DNA of 64,000 nt from an uncultured Acidimicrobiia bacterium. Lineage in GTDB: Bacteria; Actinomycetota; Acidimicrobiia; Spongiisociales; Spongiisociaceae. Shown piece after piece: positions 8,137 through 17,800 of the stretch. The stretch lies in contig OY282370.1 of the NCBI GenBank assembly GCA_958295745.1, positions 1,421,724 through 1,485,723 of the forward strand. Reading direction: 5' to 3'. The number at the start of each line of letters is the position of its first letter. Position 1 is the first letter of the stretch. A program made the position numbers and the translations under genes. The notes below the pieces were generated by a model. It made no database searches. It was given only the letters and a program-made list of their open reading frames with translations, and was not told where the DNA came from.

Positions 8137-9528
8137 GTGTTGAGATGGTTGAACAAGGGGCCAATGGCCGCGGTGTCTCTCGCCTTTGCCTTGATGGTTG
8201 CGGCTTGTGGTGACGACACCGTTACTACGACTCAGGCGGCGACGACACAGGCAGCCGTGACTACGGAGGCCGCTTCTGCTCCGATGTCCGTGGATGAGCT
8301 GATCACTATGTGTGAAGTCGGGATCCCGCAGGTGAGCGTCAATTTCGGCATGGCGCCGTTCGGCGACCACACCATATACTCGCACGCGATGGCGGAAGGT
8401 TGGTTCGAGGAAGTCGGCATCATGATCAACGATAAGTTCGCAACCATCCCGTACGAGCAGATAGTTCCTTTGCTGGTGAACGAAGACTATGACTTCACGA
8501 CCCAATACGGGCCGAATGAGATTCAGAGTATGCTCCGCGCCCCGGATGTACAGCAGGTTACGTTCAGCGATACGTACGTCGGCCTGTACTTTTTGGCTCC
8601 TCCGGACAGTGGCTTGGACACCGTTCCTGATCTCGTTGCGTCGGGCATGAGCTACGAGGATGCCTTCGTGCAGGTCGTGAGGCAGATGGTCGGCAAGCGT
8701 GTGGCGATCGACGATACGGGATCTCATCGATCCTTCGTCGACGCAGTCTTCGAGGCGGGCGGTGTAACCCCGGACGATTTTGCTGAGTTGTTGACCGTCG
8801 ATGATGCTCGGATGCTGCTCCTGGCCCGGGGAGGTCAGATCGACTTCGGTAAACCGTTGGGCGGAGCTCAGAATGCCGAACTGATCCAGGACGGATGGTA
8901 TCCCATTCTGGGAGCGGCCGATTTGATTGCGCTGCTGCCTCCCGGAGACCCCCGCGGTGCAACCGGTATCGGACACACCGGCCTTGGGGCTCGGGCCAGC
9001 CACTACGAGGAGGATCCGGATACGTTCCTGCGTGTTGCCGGCGTCATGTTCCGTGTCATCGACGCGATCAAGCGGGACGTTGCAGAAGGCACCGACGTTG
9101 CCCTCGCCAATATCCTCCCTGTGCTGGAGTCGGCCGCCGCGGTGGAAATCGGCATTGATGGGCTGAGGATCATCTACGGCCAGATCGACCCGATGAAGTC
9201 GTTCGAGGAACAGGAGGAGTACTGGGGCGACGAGAGCAACCCCTTCCACTACAAGAACGTCTACCGTCCGCAGATCGAGGCTGCCCAGGAGGGTGGCATC
9301 TTGCCGGCCGACCAGGAGATCGACCCGTCTGCCGGGTTCGGGCTGGCTGCGGAGATATACGACAAACTTGTAGAGTTGCGGGCTGACTACGATTCGCTCG
9401 CGGCGCAGGCGGCGGGGCTAGAGGGCGGATATGCGGAGTTGGCTGCTATCGCTGCAACCCATTACGAGAACCGGAACTATCTCGACGCATACAGGTATCT
9501 CGAAGCGGCAGTGGGAGGTTCTTGCTGA
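8137..9528 (+). CDS. ABC importer substrate-binding lipoprotein, NMT1/THI5-like
   Basis: This 463-aa protein starts at GTG 8137, six bases after AAGGAGG. It has a lipoprotein signal peptide with lipobox VAAC (Cys24) and a Thr/Gln/Ala-rich linker (about 28-50). The mature part resembles the NMT1/SsuA class that delivers sulfonates, nitrate, pyrimidine precursors or similar small nitrogen compounds to SsuBC-like transporters. Recognisable stretches are NFGMAPFGDHTIYSHAMAEG and GKRVAIDDTGSHRSFVDA. The protein is longer than usual for the class (about 330 aa), with a helical C-terminal extension of about 100 residues. The ATPase and permease genes follow, so this is a complete importer. The ligand is unknown. 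Confidence 0.85.
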   Translation: MLRWLNKGPMAAVSLAFALMVAACGDDTVTTTQAATTQAAVTTEAASAPMSVDELITMCEVGIPQVSVNFGMAPFGDHTIYSHAMAEGWFEEVGIMINDKFATIPYEQIVPLLVNEDYDFTTQYGPNEIQSMLRAPDVQQVTFSDTYVGLYFLAPPDSGLDTVPDLVASGMSYEDAFVQVVRQMVGKRVAIDDTGSHRSFVDAVFEAGGVTPDDFAELLTVDDARMLLLARGGQIDFGKPLGGAQNAELIQDGWYPILGAADLIALLPPGDPRGATGIGHTGLGARASHYEEDPDTFLRVAGVMFRVIDAIKRDVAEGTDVALANILPVLESAAAVEIGIDGLRIIYGQIDPMKSFEEQEEYWGDESNPFHYKNVYRPQIEAAQEGGILPADQEIDPSAGFGLAAEIYDKLVELRADYDSLAAQAAGLEGGYAELAAIAATHYENRNYLDAYRYLEAAVGGSC

Positions 9529-9679
9529 TAGTCCACCACCCTTCTGGGAATAAACCAAGAGGGGAGATGGGTTCCGCAGCCCGCCAACTCAAGGTAATCT
9601 CAAGGTCATCGGATGTGCCGTGTTGAGAACATTGAGGTGCCCACCGTGATGCAGGCTCTGTGATGCAGGCTTCCCCCAG

Positions 9680-10462
9680 ATGAATAAGGATGCCGAACCT
9701 CCGGCGATCGAGCTCCGATCGGTAACCAAAACATTTGTTCTCGAGTCCGGTGAGCGCGTAGTGGCGGTGCGCGATACGTCGCTCACCGTGGCCCGGGGAG
9801 AGTTCGTCTGCGTTGTCGGACCCTCTGGACACGGCAAGTCGACCCTCTTGAATCTCATGGCCGGGTTCATCAAACCGACGAGCGGCGAGATATTGGTGAA
9901 TGGGAAGCCCGTCGAAGGGCCTGGCCCAGACCGGGGTGTCGTCTTCCAGCAAGACACCCTCTTCTTGTGGAGGCGAGTGGCAGACAACATCTCCTTCGGC
10001 CTCGAAGCCCGCCGCGTTCCCAAGGAAGAACGAAAAGCGACCGTTGAGCGGTATCTGAAGACGGTCGGCCTCGAGGACTTCGGGGGGGCCTGGCCCCGAC
10101 AGCTGTCAGGTGGGATGCGGCGCAGGGTCGCCATTGCGGCCGTGTTCGCAAACGAACCGGACGTGTTTCTGATGGATGAGCCATTCGTTGGTCTCGACTA
10201 CCTCAGACGGGCGCAGCTCCACAAGGTCCTTCTGGATCTTTGGGAGGAAGGCGGCCATCGGGCTGTCTTCATGATCACTCACGATGTAGATGAGGCGTTG
10301 GTTCTCGGCGACCGCATCCTGGTTGTCAAGGAAGGACGCATCGTCGAAGACGTTGAGGTCGCTCTCCCGAGGCCGCGCTCGACCTACATGATCACCGGCG
10401 AGGAAGCATCTATCATCAGGCGAGACGTCGTGCTGCATTTCGGCGAACTGGACATCGCGTGA
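9680..10462 (+). CDS. ABC importer ATPase (SsuB/TauB-like)
   Basis: This 260-aa ATP-binding subunit energises the adjacent importer at the inner face of the membrane. Walker A is GPSGHGKST (residues 47-55; His replaces the usual Cys). The Q-loop is in VVFQQDTLFLW, the signature motif LSGGM near residue 141, Walker B VFLMDEP near 162, and the H-loop THDVDEA near 197. These features place it in the nitrate/sulfonate/taurine family. No strong ribosome binding site precedes ATG 9680, and a 151-nt gap separates it from the binding-protein gene. Its stop overlaps the GTG of the permease (GTGA), a sign of translational coupling. Confidence 0.92.
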   Translation: MNKDAEPPAIELRSVTKTFVLESGERVVAVRDTSLTVARGEFVCVVGPSGHGKSTLLNLMAGFIKPTSGEILVNGKPVEGPGPDRGVVFQQDTLFLWRRVADNISFGLEARRVPKEERKATVERYLKTVGLEDFGGAWPRQLSGGMRRRVAIAAVFANEPDVFLMDEPFVGLDYLRRAQLHKVLLDLWEEGGHRAVFMITHDVDEALVLGDRILVVKEGRIVEDVEVALPRPRSTYMITGEEASIIRRDVVLHFGELDIA

Positions 10463-11379
10463 GCTCCACTATCCCTGGATCCAGAACACAATCAGATCAG
10501 GCGGCCGAGGTTCCTCCTCGGGGACCGGAGACAACCAGAGCGGTCAGCACGGGGCGACAGAAGCGCGGCCGTCGTCCACTCGCCATTCTGTCGTTCATAT
10601 CGATCGTCGCGGCATGGCAGGCGGCATCGGTAGTATTGGGGGAAGCCGTTGGCTACAAACGCGTTCCCGGCATCGAGGACGTGTTCGGCTCCTTTATCAG
10701 TTACGCCGGCTTCTGGCAAGGAGGGCTTGGGGCGGAATCGACCAGAACCGGAGCCGAATCTACATATTGGGGAGCGACGCTCGGACTGGCTCATAACACT
10801 CTGATCACTCTGGTCAGAACGGCCATCGGTTACTCGATCGGCGTCGTCGCCGGTGTCGGGTTGGGCTTCCTCATCGCCTGGTCGAGAATTGCCCGCGATG
10901 TGTTGACCTTCCCGGCGCACTTTGCACGGATGATGCCGTTGCTGGCTATGATTCCGCTCTTCGCCTTGTGGTTCGGAAACAGCGAACTAGGCGTACTGAC
11001 CTTCATTGTCTTTGCCGTTGGAATACTGCTCTTTGCCATCACTATCAACGCCATCGGCAACGTCCCATCTCGCTACGCTCAGTACGCGCAAAGTCTCGGT
11101 GCCGACCCCTTGCGAACCTACGCGAAAGTTGTGTTCCCTGCGTCTATTCCGCAGCTTCGAGGAGGCTTACTGCTGGCAGTGGCGTTCGCCTGGAGTGCCG
11201 CCCTAGCGGCGGAGTTCCTTGGCCAACAAGTGGGGCTCGGCCATGTCTTGCAGAATGCCTTGTACTACGCGTCGACCGATGTCGTCGCTCTCACCGGCCT
11301 CGTTGTAATCGTGTTCGCCGCGATAACTTACCTGGCTGCGAACAAGGGTCTATCGTGGGTGACACGGTGGTCGGAATAG
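10459..11379 (+). CDS. ABC importer permease, first of pair
   Basis: This 306-aa integral membrane protein has a polar, Arg-rich cytosolic N-terminus (about 1-45) and about six hydrophobic segments. The cytoplasmic loop with the EAA-type coupling sequence is near YAQSLGADPLRTYAKVVFP. It belongs to the BPD_transp_1 family of SsuC/TauC-like permeases. It overlaps the ATPase gene by four bases. A second, divergent permease lies two genes downstream at 12469, so the transporter may use a heterodimeric membrane channel. Confidence 0.9.
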   Translation: MSSTIPGSRTQSDQAAEVPPRGPETTRAVSTGRQKRGRRPLAILSFISIVAAWQAASVVLGEAVGYKRVPGIEDVFGSFISYAGFWQGGLGAESTRTGAESTYWGATLGLAHNTLITLVRTAIGYSIGVVAGVGLGFLIAWSRIARDVLTFPAHFARMMPLLAMIPLFALWFGNSELGVLTFIVFAVGILLFAITINAIGNVPSRYAQYAQSLGADPLRTYAKVVFPASIPQLRGGLLLAVAFAWSAALAAEFLGQQVGLGHVLQNALYYASTDVVALTGLVVIVFAAITYLAANKGLSWVTRWSE

Positions 11380-11488
11380 CAACTTCTCATCCGTTCGCCC
11401 ACCGTGCGCAGGGGTCTGCAGATCGATCCAACCTGTCCATCGATTCGACCCTAGTATTCCCTGTTACCAATGAAGAAAGGAATCGCTG

Positions 11489-12418
11489 ATGACTTTCGAG
11501 TTCGTCGACGTACCCGGTCCACCACGAGATCTCGTGGGATATGGCCCCCGTTTGCCAAAGGTTCGCTGGCCCGGCAACGCTAAGGTTGCGGTGAACATCG
11601 TCGTGAACTACGAAGAAGGATCTGAGTACTCGTATCCGGCCGGTGACGGAGAGAACGAACACCACGGCGGGGAGGAGCACTATCCGTTTCCGGAGGACAA
11701 GCGGAATCTCGCCCAGGAATCCATCTACGAGTACGGCAGTCGGGCAGGCATCTGGCGACTGCTGAGGCTCTTTGACGAGTACGGAGTCAAGGCCACGATG
11801 TTCGCTTGCGCAGCGGCTTTCGAACAGAACCCCGAAGTGGCGAGGGTCGCCAAGGCTGCCGGTCATGATCTGATGTCCCACGGCTGGCGATGGAGCGAGC
11901 ATTGGCGGCTTAGCCGTGAAGAAGAATCAGAACATATGCAGCTGGCTATCGAGTCGTTCGAGAGGACATGGGGAGAAAGGCCACTCGCCTGGTACTGCCG
12001 CTACGGACCGTCGATCAACACGCGTGATCTCGTAGTCGAGGAGGGAGGCTTCCTGTACGACTCGGATGCGTACAACGACGACCTCCCATACTTCGTAACA
12101 GTGCGAGGACAGGAGCACCTCGTGGTGCCTTACAGCCTTACCTACAACGATCTGCAAGGAACCCTCAGTCCCGTCGACTTTGCAGCGTATTTGAGGCGCG
12201 GGCTCGATGAGTTGTGGCGCGAAGGCACCGCGGGATTTCCAAAGATGATGTCGGTGGGCTTGCATCCCCGAATTGTCGGGCAGGCTGGCCGAACGTCTGC
12301 ACTCAGGGAGTTCATCGAGCACGCTCAGGAGCTCGGGCAGGTGTGGTTTGCAAGACGAATCGATATTGCCCGCTGGTGGATCGACCATCACGAGGAGTTC
12401 ACGGATCGAGACGGCTGA
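11489..12418 (+). CDS. PuuE-like polysaccharide-deacetylase-fold amidase
   Basis: This 309-aa protein has the NodB/polysaccharide deacetylase fold. Its N-terminal signature DLVGYGPRLPKVRWPG followed by VNIVVNYEEGSE is that of the PuuE (metal-independent allantoinase) and peptidoglycan-deacetylase-like cytosolic group, not of secreted chitin deacetylases. There is no signal peptide. MSHGWRWSEHW corresponds to the catalytic-site histidine/tryptophan segment, and GLHPRIVGQ near the C-terminus is conserved in the group. Family members hydrolyse cyclic amides such as allantoin, hydantoins or imides. Lying between two permease genes of one importer, it probably acts on the imported compound. The substrate is not determined. 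Confidence 0.82.
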   Translation: MTFEFVDVPGPPRDLVGYGPRLPKVRWPGNAKVAVNIVVNYEEGSEYSYPAGDGENEHHGGEEHYPFPEDKRNLAQESIYEYGSRAGIWRLLRLFDEYGVKATMFACAAAFEQNPEVARVAKAAGHDLMSHGWRWSEHWRLSREEESEHMQLAIESFERTWGERPLAWYCRYGPSINTRDLVVEEGGFLYDSDAYNDDLPYFVTVRGQEHLVVPYSLTYNDLQGTLSPVDFAAYLRRGLDELWREGTAGFPKMMSVGLHPRIVGQAGRTSALREFIEHAQELGQVWFARRIDIARWWIDHHEEFTDRDG

Positions 12419-12468
12419 TCATGGATAGCTGTACATCCAGGACGAACCATCGCGAGGTGTTGATCTAG

Positions 12469-13296
12469 ATGGAAGCAGTAGATCGTATCTCTTCTGATAC
12501 CCGCCGACTTAAGATATCCGAGTGGGCTCGACAGCTAGTACTCGCTGCTCTTGGCGTGGGTATGATCCTCGGGATTTGGTCACTCGCCGCAGCTGTTACA
12601 GAACCGGTAAGGATTCCATCTCCCGTTCTTGTCTTTGATGCGATCCGAGGAAACTTATTTGAGATCCGTGCACTGGAGTTTGCCTCTTTCGGCACGGGTG
12701 GTATCATCCAGAATCTCACTTTCACCGCTGTCAACGTGGTGGTGGGCGTAGGCATTGGAGCGATCGTCGGGTTTGCCATAGGCCTTCTGATCGGCCGTGT
12801 ACGAATGATCCGGGACCTCTTGGAGCCACCCCTTCTCTTCTTTGGGACGGTTCCTGTCCTGGTATTGCTCCCCTTCCTCTCGCTCTGGTTTGGTACCGGT
12901 CGTCTAGCAACTAATGGGATGATCATCTTCTATACCACCGTAACTGTTGCGGTTGTAACTCAACAGGCTACAGCCAATGTATCGAGCCATTATGAGAACT
13001 ACGCACGTAGTCTGGGTGCCGGGCCGGGACGAATGCTCGTGCAGGTCGTAAGGCCGGCTGTTATTCCCGAAGTACTTGGTGCGATCCGAGTTGCCTTGGC
13101 CTTCGGATGGGGTTTCCAGGCTATAGCGGAAGTACTTGGTGGGCAGATCGGTGCTGGCCGAGTGATTAGAGTCTATGCACAATACGCAGCTACTGCGGAA
13201 ATACTTTCGATCGTTGTCTGTGTAGGTGTCTTGGCGGTGATCATAGATGGAATCGTCGCCAGTATAGGAAGGTGGATGGTCAGATGGCAAGAGTAG
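12469..13296 (+). CDS. ABC importer permease, second of pair
   Basis: This 275-aa membrane subunit of the SsuC/TauC type has about six transmembrane segments and an EAA-type loop around YENYARSLGAGPGRMLVQVVRP. It starts 50 nt after the amidase-fold gene. It is clearly diverged from the permease at 10459, and base composition is more AT-rich than in most of the window. The ATPase at 9680 is the only nearby energising subunit on this strand. The two permeases may form one heterodimeric channel, or one may be an alternative subunit. Confidence 0.88.
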   Translation: MEAVDRISSDTRRLKISEWARQLVLAALGVGMILGIWSLAAAVTEPVRIPSPVLVFDAIRGNLFEIRALEFASFGTGGIIQNLTFTAVNVVVGVGIGAIVGFAIGLLIGRVRMIRDLLEPPLLFFGTVPVLVLLPFLSLWFGTGRLATNGMIIFYTTVTVAVVTQQATANVSSHYENYARSLGAGPGRMLVQVVRPAVIPEVLGAIRVALAFGWGFQAIAEVLGGQIGAGRVIRVYAQYAATAEILSIVVCVGVLAVIIDGIVASIGRWMVRWQE

Positions 13297-13651
13297 TCCG
13301 CCGCCGTGTCGATCGGTGAACAAAGTAGCCAATACCCGGCAGTATCCTTTCTCCGTATAAGGTATTCACCGGGTAGCCGTTACATGGTGGAGAAGACCAA
13401 GGTTCGAGTTGAAGCGAGCTGGATGAGCCGGATGTATAATACTCTTCGAAATGAGGGGGGAGTAACGGGTATCGGCGCCGGCTCCCAGGGCTTTGTTGCA
13501 GGCCGGGGCGAAGGTTGTCGTCGGACATCGCCTACGAGGCGCGAGGAGCGGTTCCGGAGCGTGGAAGGCGTCCACACCCGCCGGACGGACCTCCGCCGGG
13601 CTTCGGCCTGCGAGAACCTCGGCGCGGCGCGGTCCTTGGAGGGTTGAGCGT
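13297..13651. other. Intergenic region between importer operon and phosphotriesterase-like gene
   Basis: I see no gene with a ribosome binding site here. A TATAAT hexamer occurs at 13435-13440 with a poor TTGAAG at 13409-13414 and a long 20-nt spacer, so a promoter is possible but weak. The GC-rich second half (13485-13640) has open frames in several phases, as expected from base composition. The ribosome binding site of the next gene is GGAGGG at 13637-13642. Confidence 0.35.
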
Positions 13652-14737
13652 ATGAACATGATCCAGACTGTCACCGGGCCGGTCAGCCCCGACGAGCTGG
13701 GGGTGGTGTCCCTCCACGAGCACGTGTATTCCGGCGGGGGGCCGGCCCTCTATGCGGACCGGGAGGATCACTCCGATTTTCCCTACTGGGACCTGCCGAT
13801 CACCATCGACATACTCGGCGCCCTGAGGCGGGGAGCGCCCAACCGGGAGAACATGTCCCTGAACGACGAGGGGATCGCCGTCGAGGAGCTGGGGCACTTC
13901 GCAGCCCATGGGGGCAGGACGGTGGTGGACAACACCGGGGTGGGCCTCAGCCGGGACCCGGCGGCCCTGCGCCGCATCGCCGAAGCGACCGGCCTCAACA
14001 TCATCACCACCACCGGCTTCTACAAGCACGAGACGCACCCCGGATGGGTGAAGGAGATGACCGCCGACCAGGTGGCCGACCTGATGGTGTCGGAGATCGA
14101 AGAAGGCATCGGGGACACCGGGATCAGGGCCGGTTCGATCGGCGAGTGCGCCTGTTCCGAGGACCCGCTGCCCTACCACCCGGAGGAGGAGAAGATACTC
14201 CGGGCGGCCTGCCGGGCCCAGATCCGCACCGGAGTCGGTTTCACCATCCACCCCTCGATATACGACGCCCGAGAGGGCGGCATCGCGGCGGTCGGCGAGG
14301 CCTACATAGACCTCATCGAGGAGGAAGGCGCCGACCTGGACAGCTTCTACCTGAGCCACTGCGACCTCAGCCTCGACCGCCTCGACTATCACCTGCGGCT
14401 GCTCGACCGGGGGATAACCATCTCCTACGACACCTTCGGGTACGAGGGGATCAACTCCCCCGAGTTCCTGGGCGGCTGCCGGATGCCCACCGACATCGAG
14501 CGGGTCGACCGCATAGCCGCTCTCTGCCGCAGGGGATACGACCGCCAGATCGTGATGGCCCAGGATGTGGGGATGAGGATGCTCTGGAAGCGTTACGGCG
14601 GGTCCGGCTATTCGCTGGTGCTCGAATGGGCGGTACCATTGCTGCGAAGCCGCGGGGTGACCGAACAACAGCTGCGCAACATGCTGGTGGAAAACCCCAA
14701 GCGGATACTCACCCCCGCTCCGGGCGGCGCCGGGTAA
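13652..14737 (+). CDS. Phosphotriesterase-family hydrolase (lactonase/amidase-like)
   Basis: This 361-aa TIM-barrel metal hydrolase belongs to the phosphotriesterase (aryldialkylphosphatase) family. The binuclear metal ligands are visible: His22 and His24 (LHEH), Glu165 (GSIGEC) in place of the carbamylated lysine of true phosphotriesterases, His200 (TIHPS), His236 (SHCD) and Asp305 (AQDVG). Replacement of the bridging Lys by Glu is typical of the PHP-type branch with unknown or lactone/amide substrates. Start 13652 has GGAGGG upstream; the longer frame from 13493 lacks one. It lies 65 nt before the 5-oxoprolinase-like gene, a pairing repeated at 53895-59684. Confidence 0.87.
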   Translation: MNMIQTVTGPVSPDELGVVSLHEHVYSGGGPALYADREDHSDFPYWDLPITIDILGALRRGAPNRENMSLNDEGIAVEELGHFAAHGGRTVVDNTGVGLSRDPAALRRIAEATGLNIITTTGFYKHETHPGWVKEMTADQVADLMVSEIEEGIGDTGIRAGSIGECACSEDPLPYHPEEEKILRAACRAQIRTGVGFTIHPSIYDAREGGIAAVGEAYIDLIEEEGADLDSFYLSHCDLSLDRLDYHLRLLDRGITISYDTFGYEGINSPEFLGGCRMPTDIERVDRIAALCRRGYDRQIVMAQDVGMRMLWKRYGGSGYSLVLEWAVPLLRSRGVTEQQLRNMLVENPKRILTPAPGGAG

Positions 14738-14782
14738 CCGGGGCGCAGTAGCCACAGGCGTTTCACAGCACGAGGACCCTTC

Positions 14783-14806
14783 ATGAGTCACGAGGATTTT
14801 TCATGA
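14783..14806 (+). CDS. Seven-residue upstream ORF, ATGA-coupled to the oxoprolinase gene
   Basis: A 19-nt segment ending TTCATGAG is tandemly duplicated (14769-14787 and 14789-14807). As a result, the ATG in the first copy opens a frame MSHEDFS whose TGA overlaps the real ATG at 14803 (ATGA). Each ATG is preceded by the same weak GAGGA. The tiny frame could prime reinitiation on the long downstream gene or be a by-product of the duplication. There is no evidence that the peptide itself matters. Confidence 0.35.
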   Translation: MSHEDFS

Positions 14807-17800
14807 GCACCGAGGAGACGACGACGCCCGCCGCCGGTTGGCAGTTCTGGATAGACCGGGGCGGCACCTTCACGGATGTGGTGGCCCGCACCCCCGGCGG
14901 AGAGGTGCTGGTAGGCAAACTCCTGTCCGACAATCCCCGCCACTACCCCGACGCCGCCATCGAGGGCATCAGGAGGCTGCTCGAACAGACCGGCATCGAC
15001 GCCCCCATCGAATCCGTGAAGATGGGAACCACCGTGGCCACCAATGCCCTGCTGGAGCGCCGGGGAGAGCCGACCGTGCTGGTGACCACCAAGGGGTTCG
15101 AGGATGCGCTGGTGATCGGCTACCAGACCCGCCCCGACCTGTTCGAGCTCGACATTGAGCTGCCCGAGATGCTCTACGAGTCGGTGATCGAGGTGGACGA
15201 ACGGATCGGCGCCCGAGGCGAGGTGATCGCCCCCCTCGACGAAGCCGCCCTCGAAGCCGCCCTGGCGGCCGTCCGGGCCGGGGGGATCGATTCGGCGGCC
15301 ATATCGTTCATGCACGGTTACCGCCACCGCCGACACGAGCAACGGGCGGCCGCCATTGCCCGGCGGCTCGGGTTCGGGCAGGTGTCGGTCGGCCACGAGG
15401 TGAGCCCCTTGATGAAGCTGGTGGCGAGGGGCGACACCACGGTGGTCGACGCCTATCTCTCCCCCATCCTGCGCCGTTACATAGAACAGGTGGAGCACAG
15501 ACTGGCCCCCCTCTCCGCCCGCCCTCCCCGCGTCATGTTCATGCAGTCCAACGGAGGCTTGGCCGGCGCCCGCACCTTCCAGGGCAAGGACGCCCTCCTG
15601 TCGGGCCCGGCCGGAGGGGTGGTGGGGATGGTCCGCACCGGGCTGGCGGCCGGATACGACCGCTTGATCGGCTTCGACATGGGCGGAACCTCCACCGACG
15701 TTTCACACTACGCCGGGGAGCTGGAGAGGACCTACGAGACCGAAGTGGCCGGGGTGCGGGTGCGGGCGCCGATGATGCTCATCCATACGGTGGCGGCCGG
15801 GGGAGGGTCCATCCTGCACTTCGACGGGCGCCGCCTCACGGTGGGGCCGGACTCCGCCGGGGCCGACCCGGGCCCGGCCTGCTACGGCAACGGCGGGCCC
15901 TTGGCCATCACCGACTGCCACCTGATGATGGGCCGCCTGCAGGCCGACCTGTTCCCCAAGGTCTTCGGCCCCGGAGCGGATCAGCCTCTGGACGCGGCCC
16001 GGACGAGGGACCTGTTCACCTCCTTGAGCAGCGCGATCGCCGAGGCCGCCGGCCTCCCCCAGGCTCCCGAAGACGCGGCGGAGGGGTTCCTGGCCATAGC
16101 GGTGGAGAACATGGCCAACGCCATCAAGAAGATCTCGGTTCAGCGGGGCTACGACGTTGCCGACTACACCCTGGCCTGCTTCGGGGGCGCCGCCGGGCAG
16201 CACGCCTGCCGAGTGGCCGACAGCCTGGGTATCGGGAGGGTGTTGAGCCACCCTTACGCAGGGGTGCTGTCCGCCTTCGGCATCGGGTTGGCGGATGTGC
16301 GGGTGGTGCGGGACCGCTCCGTCGACGCCGGGCTGGAGGAGGAGCTGCTGGAACGGCTCGAAGCGGACTTCGAGGAGCTGGCCTCCGACGGCTTGGCGGC
16401 GATGCGGGCGCAGGGGGTGGAAGGGGAGCGAACCGAGGTGGTGAGAAGGGTTCGCATCAGATACCGCGGCTCGGACACGTCGCTGGAGGTGTCGGCGGGG
16501 CCGCTTCCCGAAGTGGTGGAAGGCTTCGAGACGGCGCACATGGCCCGTTTCGGTTTCCTCTCCCCCGAAACATCCCTGGAAGTGGAATCGATCCAGGTCG
16601 AGGTGGTGGGCCGCAGCCTGGAGGTGCCGCTCGGCCTTCCCCCTTCCGCCTCCGGGGAGCCCGCCCCGATGAGCCGCTACGACACCTACGCGGCAGGCCG
16701 GTGGACGTCCACTCCCTTCTACGACCGGGCGTCGATCCCGGCCGGCCATCCCATAGACGGCCCGGCGGTGATCATCGAACCGACCGCCACCGTGGTGGTG
16801 GAGCCGGGCTGGCAGGCGGCGGTGACCGCTTCGGGCGACCTGGTGATGGAACGGGTCTCCCCGCTGCCCAGACGGGCTTCCATAGGCACCGACGCCGACC
16901 CCGTGCGGCTCGAGATCTTCAACAACCTGTTCATGAACATCGCCGAGCAGATGGGGCTGGTGCTGGAGAACACCGCGGTATCGGTGAACATAAAGGAACG
17001 GCTCGACTTCTCCTGCGCCCTGTTCGATCCGCAGGGCGACCTGATAGCCAACGCCCCCCACATGCCGGTTCATCTCGGGTCGATGAGCGAGTCGATCAAG
17101 TCGATCATCCGCGACCGGGGCGGCCCCGAAAGCATGTCGCCGGGGGACGTGTACGTCATGAACGCCCCTTACAACGGGGGAACGCACTTGCCGGACATCA
17201 CGGTCATCAAGCCGGTTTTCGACCGGGCGGAGGAATCGGTCATCTTCTACGCGGCGACCAGGGGGCATCACGCCGACATCGGGGGCAAGACGCCGGGGTC
17301 GGCGCCGGCGGACAGCACCACGGTGGAAGAGGAGGGGATCCTGATCGACAACTTCACCCTAGTGTCCGAAGGGAAGTTCCAGGAGCAGGCGCTGCGCGAA
17401 CTGCTGACGAGCGGCCCCTATCCGGCCCGCAGCCCGCACCACAACATCGCCGACCTCAAGGCCCAGGTGGCGGCCTGCGAGAAGGGGACCGCCGAGCTGC
17501 GGTCGGTGATCGACCACTACGGCCTCGACGTGGTCCACGCCTACATGGTCCATATCCAGAACAACGCCGAGGAATCGGTGCGCCGAGTGATAGACGCCCT
17601 GTCCGACTCGTCCTTCACCGGAATCATGGACGACGGGCGCCGCATCGAGGTGGAGATCCGGGTGGACCGGGAGAACCGCTCGGCGGTCGTGGACTTCACC
17701 GGCACCAGCGGAATCCATCCGGGAAACTACAACGCTCCGCGGGCCGTGGCCCACGCCGCCGTCCTCTACGTGTTCCGTTGCCTGGTGGACGCGGCCATCC

